The notes below the pieces were generated by a model. The model made no database searches. It was not told the DNA's origin and saw nothing but the letters and a program-made list of their open reading frames with translations. A stretch of DNA of 64,000 nucleotides. Origin: Gracilibacillus timonensis. Lineage in GTDB: Bacteria; Bacillota; Bacilli; Bacillales; Amphibacillaceae. Positions 37,447 through 45,424 of the stretch are shown piece after piece. Location: NCBI RefSeq assembly GCF_900086715.1, contig NZ_FLKH01000012.1, positions 1,426,001 through 1,490,000 on the forward strand, read 5' to 3'. The position numbers and the translations under genes are program-made. Every line of letters starts with the position of its first letter. Within the stretch, counting starts at the first letter, position 1.

Positions 37447-38920
37447 TTTAGCAGTATTACCAATTGTCATACCACTGATTGCTGGTGTGATTGTGGCGCT
37501 CTTTCCGAAAAAAAGAAAAGCAGCACGGATTTTCTCGCAAATACTTACCATAATCAGCACCCTTGTTGCTGCATGGGTATTATACTATGTGCAGCAGAAT
37601 GGGACGGTTATATTAGAAGCCGGCAATTGGTCGGCACCTTATGGTATTGTACTTGTGGCTGATCTATTATCGATGACCTTAGTGCTAACAACCAATATCA
37701 TCGCACTAGCCTGTGTCTTTTATGCACCTAAGTCGTTAAGTGAAAAGCAGGAAGCATTTTATTTTTACACCTTCTATTTTTTATTGATTAGTGGTGTGTC
37801 AGGTGCGTTTATAACAGGAGATTTATTTAACCTGTTTGTATTCTTTGAGGTATTACTGATGGCCTCTTATGGATTAATTGTATTAGGCGGCGAACGCATT
37901 CAATTACGAGAATCGATGAAATATGTGTTGATTAACTTATTCTCGTCGATGTTGTTTGTGACCACGATTGCTTTCTTATATTCCGTTGTTGGAACCGTGA
38001 ATATGGCTCAAATTGCCGAGCGTATTGGAGAAGTGGAACAAACGGGCATTCTTACAACGATTGGAATTCTATTGTTTTTTGTCTTTGGGACCAAAGCAGC
38101 CTTATTCCCGCTATATTATTGGCTGCCCAAACCATATATCACACCAAACCCTGTTGTTTCGGCCTTATTTGGCGCTTTGTTAACAAAGGTAGGTATCTAT
38201 TCTTTATTACGTGTCTTCTCATTAATTTTTGTGCATAATCGTGATATCACACATGAGTTTTTTGTTTGGGTAGCGGCACTAACCTTGATATTTGGAGCGA
38301 TAGGGGCATTATCAACCAATAATATTAAAATGGTGATTGCTTACAACATTATCCCTGCTGTTGGATTCATGCTGTTAGGAATCGGCGTATATAACGCTAC
38401 AGGTTTTACAGGAACCATTTATTATTTAGTGAACGATATGTTTATTAAAGCAGCGTTATTCCTGTTGGCTGGTGCGATTGCCTACCTCGTTGGAACGAGT
38501 GATTTACGAAAAATGCGAGGGCTCTTGCATCAGTATCCTTTATTAGGCTGGATGTTCTTTATCGCTGCTCTCGTATTGGCTGGTATCCCACCTTTCAGTG
38601 GGTTTATCGGTAAGTTGGTCCTATTACAAGGGGCTGTCGAAGCAGATCATATTGTGGTTGCCATTATCGGTCTTGGCTCCAGCTTGCTTATCTTATTATC
38701 GGTTATCCGTATTTTTGTTCGAGGTTTCTGGGGAGAGAAAGATGAAACGATTATTGCCGATAAAAAAGCTGCTCGAGGATTTGCTTGGCCAATTGCCTTC
38801 TTATTATTCTTCACCGTACTCTTAGGGGTTGGAGCAGAATGGTTCTATCCAAGTATCGAATCGATCGGTGACTACTTAATGAATCCTGATGAATATATTC
38901 AATCTGTGTTAAAGGAGTAA
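37436..38920 (+). CDS. mrpD: Na+/H+ antiporter subunit MrpD
   Basis: NuoM/NuoN-like proton-translocating subunit, 494 aa, about 14 helices. FVFFEVLLMASYGLIVLGG holds the conserved helix-5 Glu. GTKAALFPLYYWLPKPYI and PNPVVSALFGALLTKVGIY carry the essential Lys residues. Start overlaps the mrpC end by 11 bases. Confidence 0.94.
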   Translation: MMSNLAVLPIVIPLIAGVIVALFPKKRKAARIFSQILTIISTLVAAWVLYYVQQNGTVILEAGNWSAPYGIVLVADLLSMTLVLTTNIIALACVFYAPKSLSEKQEAFYFYTFYFLLISGVSGAFITGDLFNLFVFFEVLLMASYGLIVLGGERIQLRESMKYVLINLFSSMLFVTTIAFLYSVVGTVNMAQIAERIGEVEQTGILTTIGILLFFVFGTKAALFPLYYWLPKPYITPNPVVSALFGALLTKVGIYSLLRVFSLIFVHNRDITHEFFVWVAALTLIFGAIGALSTNNIKMVIAYNIIPAVGFMLLGIGVYNATGFTGTIYYLVNDMFIKAALFLLAGAIAYLVGTSDLRKMRGLLHQYPLLGWMFFIAALVLAGIPPFSGFIGKLVLLQGAVEADHIVVAIIGLGSSLLILLSVIRIFVRGFWGEKDETIIADKKAARGFAWPIAFLLFFTVLLGVGAEWFYPSIESIGDYLMNPDEYIQSVLKE

Positions 38921-38926
38921 ATTATT

Positions 38927-39403
38927 ATGCCACTGCAAATAATCTTAAATATAATCATTGCGGTTATGTGGATGTTTTTAAGTGAAAGCTATACGTTCCC
39001 TTCTCTTTTGACAGGGTTTATCATCGGAGCACTATTATTGTTTATGCTGCGACGATTTATACCAGCTAATTTCTATTTGTATCGCGTATGGAAAATAATT
39101 AAGTTATTGCTCCTTTTTGTCAAAGAGTTACTTATATCCAATATTGACATTGTAAAATGGGTGTATAAACCAAAACAAACATACTATCCTGGTATCTTTG
39201 CTTATCCCACGGAATTGAAGAGTTCTTGGGAAATTCTGCTCTTAACGTCGTTGATTTCTTTAACGCCGGGTACATTATCCGTTGCCGTATCAGATAACAA
39301 TAAGATCATCTACATTCATGCAATGGATATCGAATCAGATGAAACATCGATTAAGGAAATCAAGGAGACTTTTGAGAAGGCTATTATGGAGGTGACACGA
39401 TGA
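38927..39403 (+). CDS. mrpE: Na+/H+ antiporter subunit MrpE
   Basis: Small accessory subunit with no complex I counterpart, 158 aa. Two to three N-terminal helices; the membrane-proximal half contains LTSLISLTPGTLSVAVSD and IYIHAMDI, the family signature. Six bases after mrpD, overlapping mrpF by an ATGA. Confidence 0.93.
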   Translation: MPLQIILNIIIAVMWMFLSESYTFPSLLTGFIIGALLLFMLRRFIPANFYLYRVWKIIKLLLLFVKELLISNIDIVKWVYKPKQTYYPGIFAYPTELKSSWEILLLTSLISLTPGTLSVAVSDNNKIIYIHAMDIESDETSIKEIKETFEKAIMEVTR

Positions 39404-39690
39404 GTGATCTAATCCAAATCGTCGCAATTGTCTGCATGATTGTGATTACCATTTCTATTACCTTGTTAATGTTTCGTGTCGTTAAAGGCCCAACCAATCC
39501 GGATCGTGCCGTTGCCTTAGATGCCATCGGTATTAACCTAATGGGAATGGTTGGGTTGAGTGCCATTCTCTTAGTGACCACCCGTTTAAATGACGTCATC
39601 CTCTTGGTTGGAATTTTACTGTTTATCGGAACCATTGCCTTAGCAAAATATATTGAAAAGGGTGTTATCATTGACCGGGACAACGATTGA
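39400..39690 (+). CDS. mrpF: Na+/H+ antiporter subunit MrpF
   Basis: Three-helix subunit, 96 aa. FRVVKGPTNPDRAVALDAI and GTIALAKYIEKG are family hallmarks; the Asp of NPDRAVALD is conserved and functionally important in the family. Starts inside the mrpE stop (ATGA) and overlaps mrpG. Confidence 0.93.
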   Translation: MSDLIQIVAIVCMIVITISITLLMFRVVKGPTNPDRAVALDAIGINLMGMVGLSAILLVTTRLNDVILLVGILLFIGTIALAKYIEKGVIIDRDND

Positions 39691-40042
39691 AACCATCATT
39701 GATATTTTCGTGATTATCTTGCTGCTATTTGGTACGTTTTTCTTGCTGTCAGCTTCCATTGGTGTACTGCGTTTTCCTGATGTGTACACTCGGTTACACG
39801 CCTCCACGAAAGCTGCTACCTTAGGGATTGCTAGTGTGATGATTGGTGCTTTCATTTTCTTACATGCAGAGTATAACATCGTAAGCGGGAAATTGATCTT
39901 GGGCATCATTTTTATATTATTGACTGCCCCAGTTTCTGCTCATATGATTGGCCGAGCAGCCCATACGGCTGGCATCAAACCATGGTCACCAGACGGCCAT
40001 ACCAAAGACGCTTATGCCGATAATCAAGATAAAACGTCGTGA
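39671..40042 (+). CDS. mrpG: Na+/H+ antiporter subunit MrpG
   Basis: Three-helix subunit, 123 aa. SASIGVLRFPDVYTRLHAST is the conserved core and PVSAHMIGRAA the last helix end. The frame opens at 39653, but AAAGGGTG precedes TTG 39671, giving a protein the length of B. subtilis MrpG (about 124 aa). Overlaps mrpF by 20 bases. Last gene of the operon. Confidence 0.9.
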   Translation: MTGTTIETIIDIFVIILLLFGTFFLLSASIGVLRFPDVYTRLHASTKAATLGIASVMIGAFIFLHAEYNIVSGKLILGIIFILLTAPVSAHMIGRAAHTAGIKPWSPDGHTKDAYADNQDKTS

Positions 40043-40063
40043 CTAGTTCACGGCGTTTTTTTT
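40031..40063 (+). terminator. Terminator of the mrp operon
   Basis: AAAACGTCGTGA pairs with TCACGGCGTTTT (one wobble) around a 5-base loop, followed by TTTT. It overlaps the mrpG stop. Confidence 0.92.
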
Positions 40064-40122
40064 ATACACTAGAAATCACTATAATAGGAATTTGATTGAA
40101 CTTTGAACGAATTAGACTACCT

Positions 40123-41020
40123 ATAAGTTGGATTATGTTAGTAGATTATTTTTCTGATTGGTGCGTTTGATCGTATTATCTGTGCGAAGCAAGCGCTGCG
40201 GGAATATGATGCGCTTCGATGCATAGGACATGCATGTGCAGTCGTGGCGATTGTCGTCGTGATCTTAACCTGCGAACCTTCATGGCCGGCTTCAGCTAAC
40301 TAAAAAGAAGAGCACTTTTTAGTGGATTTTCAGCTCGTCCTGCGATGCACAGGACGTTACGGTTTTACCTTGTAAACCATTTTCGAGTCTTCGCATATTC
40401 CCTCCGCTAGAAAATGATTCAACAATGGTTATCACTGCAAGGATGATGGATTCTATGCCCTTTAAAACATTAAATATCCATCATCGTATAACTTTTATAA
40501 TGAAAGTATCAGGAAAACTCAGAAATAGCCATGCAAAAATTATCTCATCTCTCATCAGTAGAAAAAAGATAACTTATTGAATTATGCCTGTGACAAAACC
40601 GATTATGATGATGAGATTTTCGTTCCTTAGCTTCAGCAAAAATCAAGCATACAAACGGCTCTGATGTCGATCATCACCATGCTATTTCTTGCTAAAAGTG
40701 TGGAATCACTCCCTAGCAGAAGCCAACCACGTAGACAAAATGAGTAGTTCGCAGGCTAAACCAACCTTTGACATCCAGTCACACCCCTACACTTGCAAGT
40801 CTCGTGGCATGAGCGGAAGATCCACTTGGAAAAGTGCTCTTCTTTTGCCAGTTAACTAAAGCCATGCCTAGGTATGAGAAATACGATGAAGGTGTCCTTT
40901 ACCTAAATCGCTTGTTGACTTATGCTCTGTGGGTAAAAGTGAAGGGCTTGGTTGGATCTTTGAGCTGCACTATTCATATCTCAAAGTGGTCCCTAGTCAG
41001 ATTTACATAATCCAACTTAT
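40123..41020. repeat. Non-coding element A bounded by 16-bp perfect inverted repeats
   Basis: ATAAGTTGGATTATGT at 40123-40138 is repeated in inverse at 41005-41020 without mismatch. Inside, a module at about 40183-40445 is shared with element B (60152-60380). A second inner inverted pair bounds the middle: AGAAGAGCACTTTT with AGTGGAT near 40307-40326, and its inverse ATCCACTT with AAAAGTGCTCTTCT near 40820-40853. No open frame with an RBS lies inside. The 898-base size, inverted ends and dispersed copies fit a non-autonomous mobile element; no transposase is present. Confidence 0.7.
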
Positions 41021-41219
41021 CGGCAGTTTTTTTACTTCGTTTTATTTGCAAGAAAGGACCGGGCAAATTTCAACCCGTTTCATATGTCCTCATATTATTT
41101 TTCGATTGATCTAACACACTTATAGAAAAACAGCTTGGACGTATGACACGTTGGACAACGGTACTGCATAGGATGGGATATAGGCAAATACCTAGTTTGA
41201 TATCGCAGGAGGTGCTGTA

Positions 41220-41918
41220 TTGTCCATTCTACTTGGTTTGTTAGCCTTATGTAAGGAGGCCCTATTCTTTGTTGCTTACGTAAAGCAAAACACCTTTCCT
41301 CAACCACTCCCACCTGAAGAAGAAAAACAAATGATCCAGCGATTGCATGCAGGCGATGAACAGGCGCGAAACAAACTAATCGAACATAACTTAAGGCTGG
41401 TTGCCCACATCGTAAAAAAATTCGAAAACACGCAAGAAGAGCCAGAGGATCTCATTTCCATTGGCACCATCGGATTAATTAAAGGGATAGAGAGCTATTC
41501 CAGTGGAAAGGGAACAAAATTGGCTACTTATGCCGCCAGATGTATTGAGAACGAGATTCTCATGTACTTACGCGCCACAAAGAAGACGAAAAAAGACATC
41601 TCGCTACAAGATCCAATCGGGCAAGATAAGGAAGGAAATCAAATTAGCTTAATTGATATTCTAGAGGCAGATAACGAAGATGTGACAGAGACGATTCAGT
41701 TACACATGGAATTAAAAAAAATTCAGAAATACCTGCGCGTGTTGGATAAGCGGGAAAAGGAGGTGCTAATTGCCAGATTTGGCTTGGCAAATACCGATGA
41801 ACTAACACAGAGAGAGATAGCCTCTAAACTAAAAATCTCACGCAGCTATGTTTCTCGTATTGAAAAACGAGCCTTAATGAAGGTCTTTCATGAATATTAT
41901 CGAAACGAACTAAAATAG
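41220..41918 (+). CDS. sigK: RNA polymerase sigma-K factor (pro-sigma-K)
   Basis: Late mother-cell sporulation sigma factor. The hydrophobic N terminus [21 protein letters not shown] is the pro-sequence that SpoIVFB removes, with the likely cut near residues 18-20. Region 2 ([32 protein letters not shown]) and region 4 ([24 protein letters not shown], quoted as [14 protein letters not shown]) are complete. 232 aa. The gene is uninterrupted, unlike the skin-split gene of B. subtilis. TTG start at 41220 with AGGAGG seven bases upstream. Converges with mtnN. Confidence 0.96.
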   Translation: MSILLGLLALCKEALFFVAYVKQNTFPQPLPPEEEKQMIQRLHAGDEQARNKLIEHNLRLVAHIVKKFENTQEEPEDLISIGTIGLIKGIESYSSGKGTKLATYAARCIENEILMYLRATKKTKKDISLQDPIGQDKEGNQISLIDILEADNEDVTETIQLHMELKKIQKYLRVLDKREKEVLIARFGLANTDELTQREIASKLKISRSYVSRIEKRALMKVFHEYYRNELK

Positions 41919-41941
41919 CTGTCGTTCACTCGACAGCTATT
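41914..41941. terminator. Bidirectional terminator sigK/mtnN
   Basis: Perfect 11-bp stem AATAGCTGTCG with CGACAGCTATT, 6-base loop; overlaps the last codons of both convergent genes. The flanking T content is modest. Confidence 0.75.
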
Positions 41942-42632
41942 CTTCTATATTTTGTACTACATGTATAATTAAGTTTGCTGCATTCTCTGCTGCCTTTTGC
42001 AGGAATTCATCAAAAGAAACCGACGAATCTTTTCCGGCAATATCTGATAAGGCACGTATCACCACAAATGGTCTACTGTATTGATAACATACTTGCGCAA
42101 TTGCGGCAGCTTCCATTTCTGCAGCAATCAGATCGGGAAACGCTTGTCTTACTGCATTGACTCGATCTGCCTCTTGCATAAAGGCATCGCCCGTACTAAT
42201 CAAACCTTTCATAGCTTGGACATTTTCTAATTGTTTTACGGCTAGCATCGCCTTTTCAATCAGCACTGGATCTGCCTTAAACATGGCAGGGAGCCCAGGC
42301 ACTTGACCATATTGATAATCAAAGGCCGTGACATCCACATCATGATGAACCACGTCTGTCGATATCACAATATCACCAACTTCTAACCCCTCATGAAAAC
42401 CTCCTGCTGAACCAGTATTAATCACGATACTTGGACCAAATCTTTCAAATAAGATCGTAGTGGCAATCGCCGCATTTACCTTGCCAATACCGGACTTTAA
42501 CACGACCACTTCTTTACCGCCTAACATACCAACAAAGAATTCACTATTTGCAGCCTGAACGGTTTCTTTTACTTCCATACGATCTTTTAATAAAGCGACT
42601 TCCTCATCCATCGCCCCAATAATACCTATCAT
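41937..42632 (-). CDS. mtnN: 5'-methylthioadenosine/S-adenosylhomocysteine nucleosidase
   Basis: Cleaves MTA and SAH to adenine plus the thioribose product, in methionine salvage and the SAH cycle. MIGIIGAMDEEV, INTGSAGGF, VVHHDVDVTAF, LIAAEMEAAAIA (catalytic Glu and Met) and IRALSDIAG (catalytic Asp) are all present. 231 aa. Upstream neighbour yrrS ends 18 bases away, same operon. Confidence 0.96.
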   Translation of the reverse strand: MIGIIGAMDEEVALLKDRMEVKETVQAANSEFFVGMLGGKEVVVLKSGIGKVNAAIATTILFERFGPSIVINTGSAGGFHEGLEVGDIVISTDVVHHDVDVTAFDYQYGQVPGLPAMFKADPVLIEKAMLAVKQLENVQAMKGLISTGDAFMQEADRVNAVRQAFPDLIAAEMEAAAIAQVCYQYSRPFVVIRALSDIAGKDSSVSFDEFLQKAAENAANLIIHVVQNIEE

Positions 42633-42650
42633 TCTGTTATCCCCCAGACG

Positions 42651-43292
42651 TTATCTTCTTTCCACTTCATGTAATTCCTCTACTAAAACCGGTTTCCAAC
42701 CTTGATCCTCTACCCACTCTAAATGGACACGGTAAAATTCATCTTGATTAGATTCGGGAGAGACCGTTGCTTCTACGGCTTGTTCTCCAGCACCGCCAAA
42801 CCACTGATCGATTTGTGCTTCACTTGGTATACCTGTAGCAACCTCAACAGCTTGTTTCATTTCCTGCCAGTCGGTAGACCCTTGTTCAAAAGAAGTGGTA
42901 TGAGGGCCCTCTTGTGAGGTACCGATGGCTTCCCAATTACTTTTATAGGCGTTCTTCACATTGCTATCATCAGACTCGACTTCTTCTGTGTCGTTTTGTC
43001 CCTCTTCCTCTTCTTCCTCATCATCACCTTCCACTTCATTAACCTCCAAGTCTTTCTTCTCTTGACTTTCGGGTTCATCTGCCTCTTGATTGGAAGAGCC
43101 CAAAGCAAATTCTTCTGCCTGATTTTCCTCGTTTCCGGCTGTAGTATCACTCTCTCTACCTATAAAAATAACTGACAGCATCACAATAACTAATACACCG
43201 CCAATTACACTTAACCATGTAAGTAATTTTGTATTGGTTCTTTTCTTCTCAAATCTGTCTCTTCTTGTATTCGTTTCATGATTATCCGACAT
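42651..43292 (-). CDS. yrrS: YrrS family protein (DUF1510)
   Basis: Membrane-anchored protein of unknown function. Basic N terminus, one helix (about 24-44: LLTWLSVIGGVLVIVMLSVIF), a very acidic low-complexity stretch (about 55-110), then the DUF1510 domain (HTTSFEQGSTDWQEMKQAV, DQWFGGAGEQAVEATVS). 213 aa. In B. subtilis yrrS lies next to pbpI, which is missing here. Upstream of mtnN in the same direction. Confidence 0.9.
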   Translation of the reverse strand: MSDNHETNTRRDRFEKKRTNTKLLTWLSVIGGVLVIVMLSVIFIGRESDTTAGNEENQAEEFALGSSNQEADEPESQEKKDLEVNEVEGDDEEEEEEGQNDTEEVESDDSNVKNAYKSNWEAIGTSQEGPHTTSFEQGSTDWQEMKQAVEVATGIPSEAQIDQWFGGAGEQAVEATVSPESNQDEFYRVHLEWVEDQGWKPVLVEELHEVERR

Positions 43293-43405
43293 GTCTTTCC
43301 CCTCCCAATGTCATTATACTAAAAAAAAAACAAGTGTACCACGACCAGCTATTACTTTAGGAAAATAGATCGATTTTTTTCTGTTTTTGTCATCGTTGCA
43401 GGAAT

Positions 43406-43435
43406 TTGTTCATAGTTATGGAATATAACTATAAC
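43406..43435 (+). promoter_or_regulatory. Probable promoter with internal palindrome
   Basis: TTGTTC (43406-43411), 18-base spacer, TATAAC (43430-43435). TAGTTAT (43413-43419) and ATAACTA (43425-43431) form a perfect inverted repeat with a five-base centre covering the spacer, a possible operator. It serves the small gene that starts at 43459. Confidence 0.45.
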
Positions 43436-43458
43436 GATAATGGTTAAGGAGTGATTAC

Positions 43459-43686
43459 ATGTTGTCAACAAGCTTTGATGCAACAATTTGGAAAGAAACC
43501 CCTTTTTATATGATCAGCTATGATAAGACAAAACAACTGCTTATCATTCATTTTCATGAAAATGATTGTGTTACTTTTGAGCCAGTATCCGAGAATCTTG
43601 TCTTTCAATTAATCATTTCAACCGATAAACAGCGTTTTATCGAAGAACAGCTTGAGCCGCTTCAACAGAAACGAGAATTGGCCTGA
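43459..43686 (+). CDS. Small protein, possibly KTSC-domain-like
   Basis: 75 aa with AAGGAG seven bases before ATG, its own promoter and a shared terminator, so a real gene. The pattern IWKETPFYMISYDKTKQLLI then FHENDCVTFEPVSENL looks like the short beta-strand KTSC domain (YD...L.I.F..G..Y..V), but similarity is loose. Function unknown. Oriented against yrrS and greA. Confidence 0.6.
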   Translation: MLSTSFDATIWKETPFYMISYDKTKQLLIIHFHENDCVTFEPVSENLVFQLIISTDKQRFIEEQLEPLQQKRELA

Positions 43687-43726
43687 CCTTTCTCTTCTCT
43701 CCTGACTAGCAGCTAACTTCTATGAC

Positions 43727-43759
43727 AAAATGGATGCCATACGTCATGACATCCATTTT
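43727..43759. terminator. Bidirectional terminator between the small gene and greA
   Basis: AAAATGGATG (43727-43736) pairs with CATCCATTTT (43750-43759), 13-base loop that can pair further (CAT with ATG). It serves greA (minus) and the plus-strand small gene. Confidence 0.85.
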
Positions 43760-43766
43760 ACATGTG

Positions 43767-44243
43767 TTATTCTACATTCACTATTTTTACATTCATCTCA
43801 CCAGCTGGTGTGGGAACCGTAATCTCTTCACCAATTGCATGACCAAGTAAACTTTTAGCAATTGGTGAATCATTGGAAATTTTCCCTTCAAAAGGATCCG
43901 CTTCAGCACTGCCGACAATAGTATAACTTTCTTCTTCACCGTCAGGCAATTCTAAAAAAGTAATCGTTCTGCCTAACGATACAATATCAGAATTCGCGTC
44001 CTCATTCTTTATAATAACGGCATTTCGAATCATGTTTTCAACCTGTACAATACGGGATTCTACAAATGCCTGTTCATCTTTTGCTGCGTCATACTCTGAA
44101 TTCTCTGATAAATCTCCGAAATCTCTTGCTATTTTGATGCGTTCTACTACCTCTTGACGTCTTTCCGTTTTTAAGTATTCTAATTCTTCTTCTAACTTTT
44201 CCAGACCCTCTTCTGTCATATAAAATTCTTTTTCTTCTGCCAT
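43767..44243 (-). CDS. greA: Transcription elongation factor GreA
   Basis: Rescues backtracked RNA polymerase by stimulating transcript cleavage. N-terminal coiled coil with the acidic tip [20 protein letters not shown] and the C-terminal FKBP-like domain ([19 protein letters not shown]). 158 aa. AGGAG upstream of ATG. Alone in its transcription unit here; in B. subtilis udk and the yrrN-yrrO pair lie between greA and yrrM. Confidence 0.97.
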   Translation of the reverse strand: MAEEKEFYMTEEGLEKLEEELEYLKTERRQEVVERIKIARDFGDLSENSEYDAAKDEQAFVESRIVQVENMIRNAVIIKNEDANSDIVSLGRTITFLELPDGEEESYTIVGSAEADPFEGKISNDSPIAKSLLGHAIGEEITVPTPAGEMNVKIVNVE

Positions 44244-44711
44244 AACCCTACACTCTCCTTCAAACTATTACTATCACTCAGATAAGGCATATCTTGTACA
44301 TGATATGAATCCTTATACAGAAATAGCACTTATTATATTGGTGAAAATGCTTTAATTACTAATCACTACTATCTCAGATTTTCAATTATTTTTCAACCGT
44401 TTTATTTGTCTATTTTTACTAACCTGACCGGATATGTTATAAACGCTAACCAGCCTACTAGAGCAGCTTGTTTTTCGTGTATACTCCTATTACTATACAA
44501 GTTGAACTTATAAATGTAACAAAAACGTGTTTCAAGCAAATCTCTACTCACATTATTTCCTATAATATAGTTTTGAATGACCATTCACACGCCTTTCAGT
44601 TCTGCTGAAAGGTAGCTGTATGATAAGATAATCAGAGAATAAATGCATTTATTCCTTGGTTATCTCATCTCATACTGCGTAAATGGATCAAGAGCACCTC
44701 TATTATTTCAT
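44244..44711. other. Intergenic region between greA and trmR with two hairpins
   Basis: 468 bases without a gene, where B. subtilis has yrrN, yrrO and udk. Two inverted repeats occur: CTTTCAG with CTGAAAG (about 44593-44611) and the longer one at 44627-44664. TTCAACTTATATAG at 44710 also occurs at 24728. The greA promoter was not identified with confidence. Confidence 0.5.
44627..44664 (-). terminator. Long hairpin downstream of trmR
   Basis: GATAATCA with TGGTTATC (outer, 8 pairs with one wobble) and GAATAAA with TTTATTC (inner, 7 pairs) around a TGCA loop. It lies 48 bases after the trmR stop and has no long T tract, so termination is plausible but unproven. Confidence 0.45.
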
Positions 44712-45368
44712 TCAACTTATATAGTCATTTTCTCGTTTGATACTAATGGCAATTCCATCTCCAATAGGAAGAATAACCGTGTCATAGCCCTGATGTTGTA
44801 ATAACCATCGATTATAGGCATCTATTTTTTTGACCATGTTTCGTAAACGCTTAGGGGCTCCGTCAGGATTTGCTACATAGCCATGAAACAATACATTATC
44901 AGTTATGATGACCCCATTTTTTGATAAAGTACCTTCATACAATTCAAAAAAGCGTCGATATTGACCTTTGGCAGCATCAATAAAAATCATATCAAATTTG
45001 CCTTTAGTCTTTGTTTCCACGGCTAGTTCTAAGGCGTCGCCTAAGATAACCTCAATTTGTGCTTGTCTCCCCTGATCCACTATATGATCCATAGCTCGTT
45101 GATACATTGCTTGATCTCGCTCTATCGTTACAATTTCCAAGTTGTTTTTAGCCTCGATCATGCGCAAAGCAGAATAACCAATTGCCGTCCCAATCTCTAG
45201 TAACTTTTGCGGCTGATAGAGTCGAATCAGTTGTTGCAATAAGGCAATTCCTTGTATATCCATGATAGGCACATGATCTTTTTGGGCATCATGTTGCATT
45301 TGTTTCACCCATGCCGGCTCCTGTTTCGGTAGACTATCTAGGTAATGGATTAATTGGCTCTCATTCAT
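44712..45368 (-). CDS. trmR: tRNA 5-hydroxyuridine methyltransferase TrmR (YrrM)
   Basis: Class I O-methyltransferase of the catechol-OMT-like family. B. subtilis YrrM methylates 5-hydroxyuridine at tRNA position 34 to 5-methoxyuridine. SAM motif LLEIGTAIGYSALRM, TIERD, metal ligands in FIDAAKGQYRRFF and IITDNVLFHG. 218 aa from ATG 45368; the frame starts eight codons earlier at 45392, within the likely RBS region. The hydroxylation genes that normally follow it are missing here. Confidence 0.88.
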   Translation of the reverse strand: MNESQLIHYLDSLPKQEPAWVKQMQHDAQKDHVPIMDIQGIALLQQLIRLYQPQKLLEIGTAIGYSALRMIEAKNNLEIVTIERDQAMYQRAMDHIVDQGRQAQIEVILGDALELAVETKTKGKFDMIFIDAAKGQYRRFFELYEGTLSKNGVIITDNVLFHGYVANPDGAPKRLRNMVKKIDAYNRWLLQHQGYDTVILPIGDGIAISIKRENDYIS

Positions 45369-45398
45369 GTTTCCACATTCCCCTTGTATCAAACAAGG

Positions 45399-45424
45399 TT
45401 AAAGCAGGGCGATCCCTGCTTTAA
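45399..45424 (-). terminator. Hairpin at the mltG-trmR junction
   Basis: Perfect 11-bp stem TTAAAGCAGGG with CCCTGCTTTAA, 4-base loop. It overlaps the mltG stop codon and precedes the trmR ribosome-binding site. In the minus direction it is followed by CCTTGTTTG, a weak T tract. It may reduce read-through from mltG into trmR. Confidence 0.55.

Noticed and set aside
40043-41219. Possible CRISPR array or degraded prophage in the long gap before sigK
   Set aside because: No short regularly spaced repeats and no coding remnants; the structure is explained better by a single element with inverted ends.
41220-41918. Skin-type interruption of sigK
   Set aside because: The frame is continuous through regions 2 and 4 with the pro-sequence attached, so no excision is needed.
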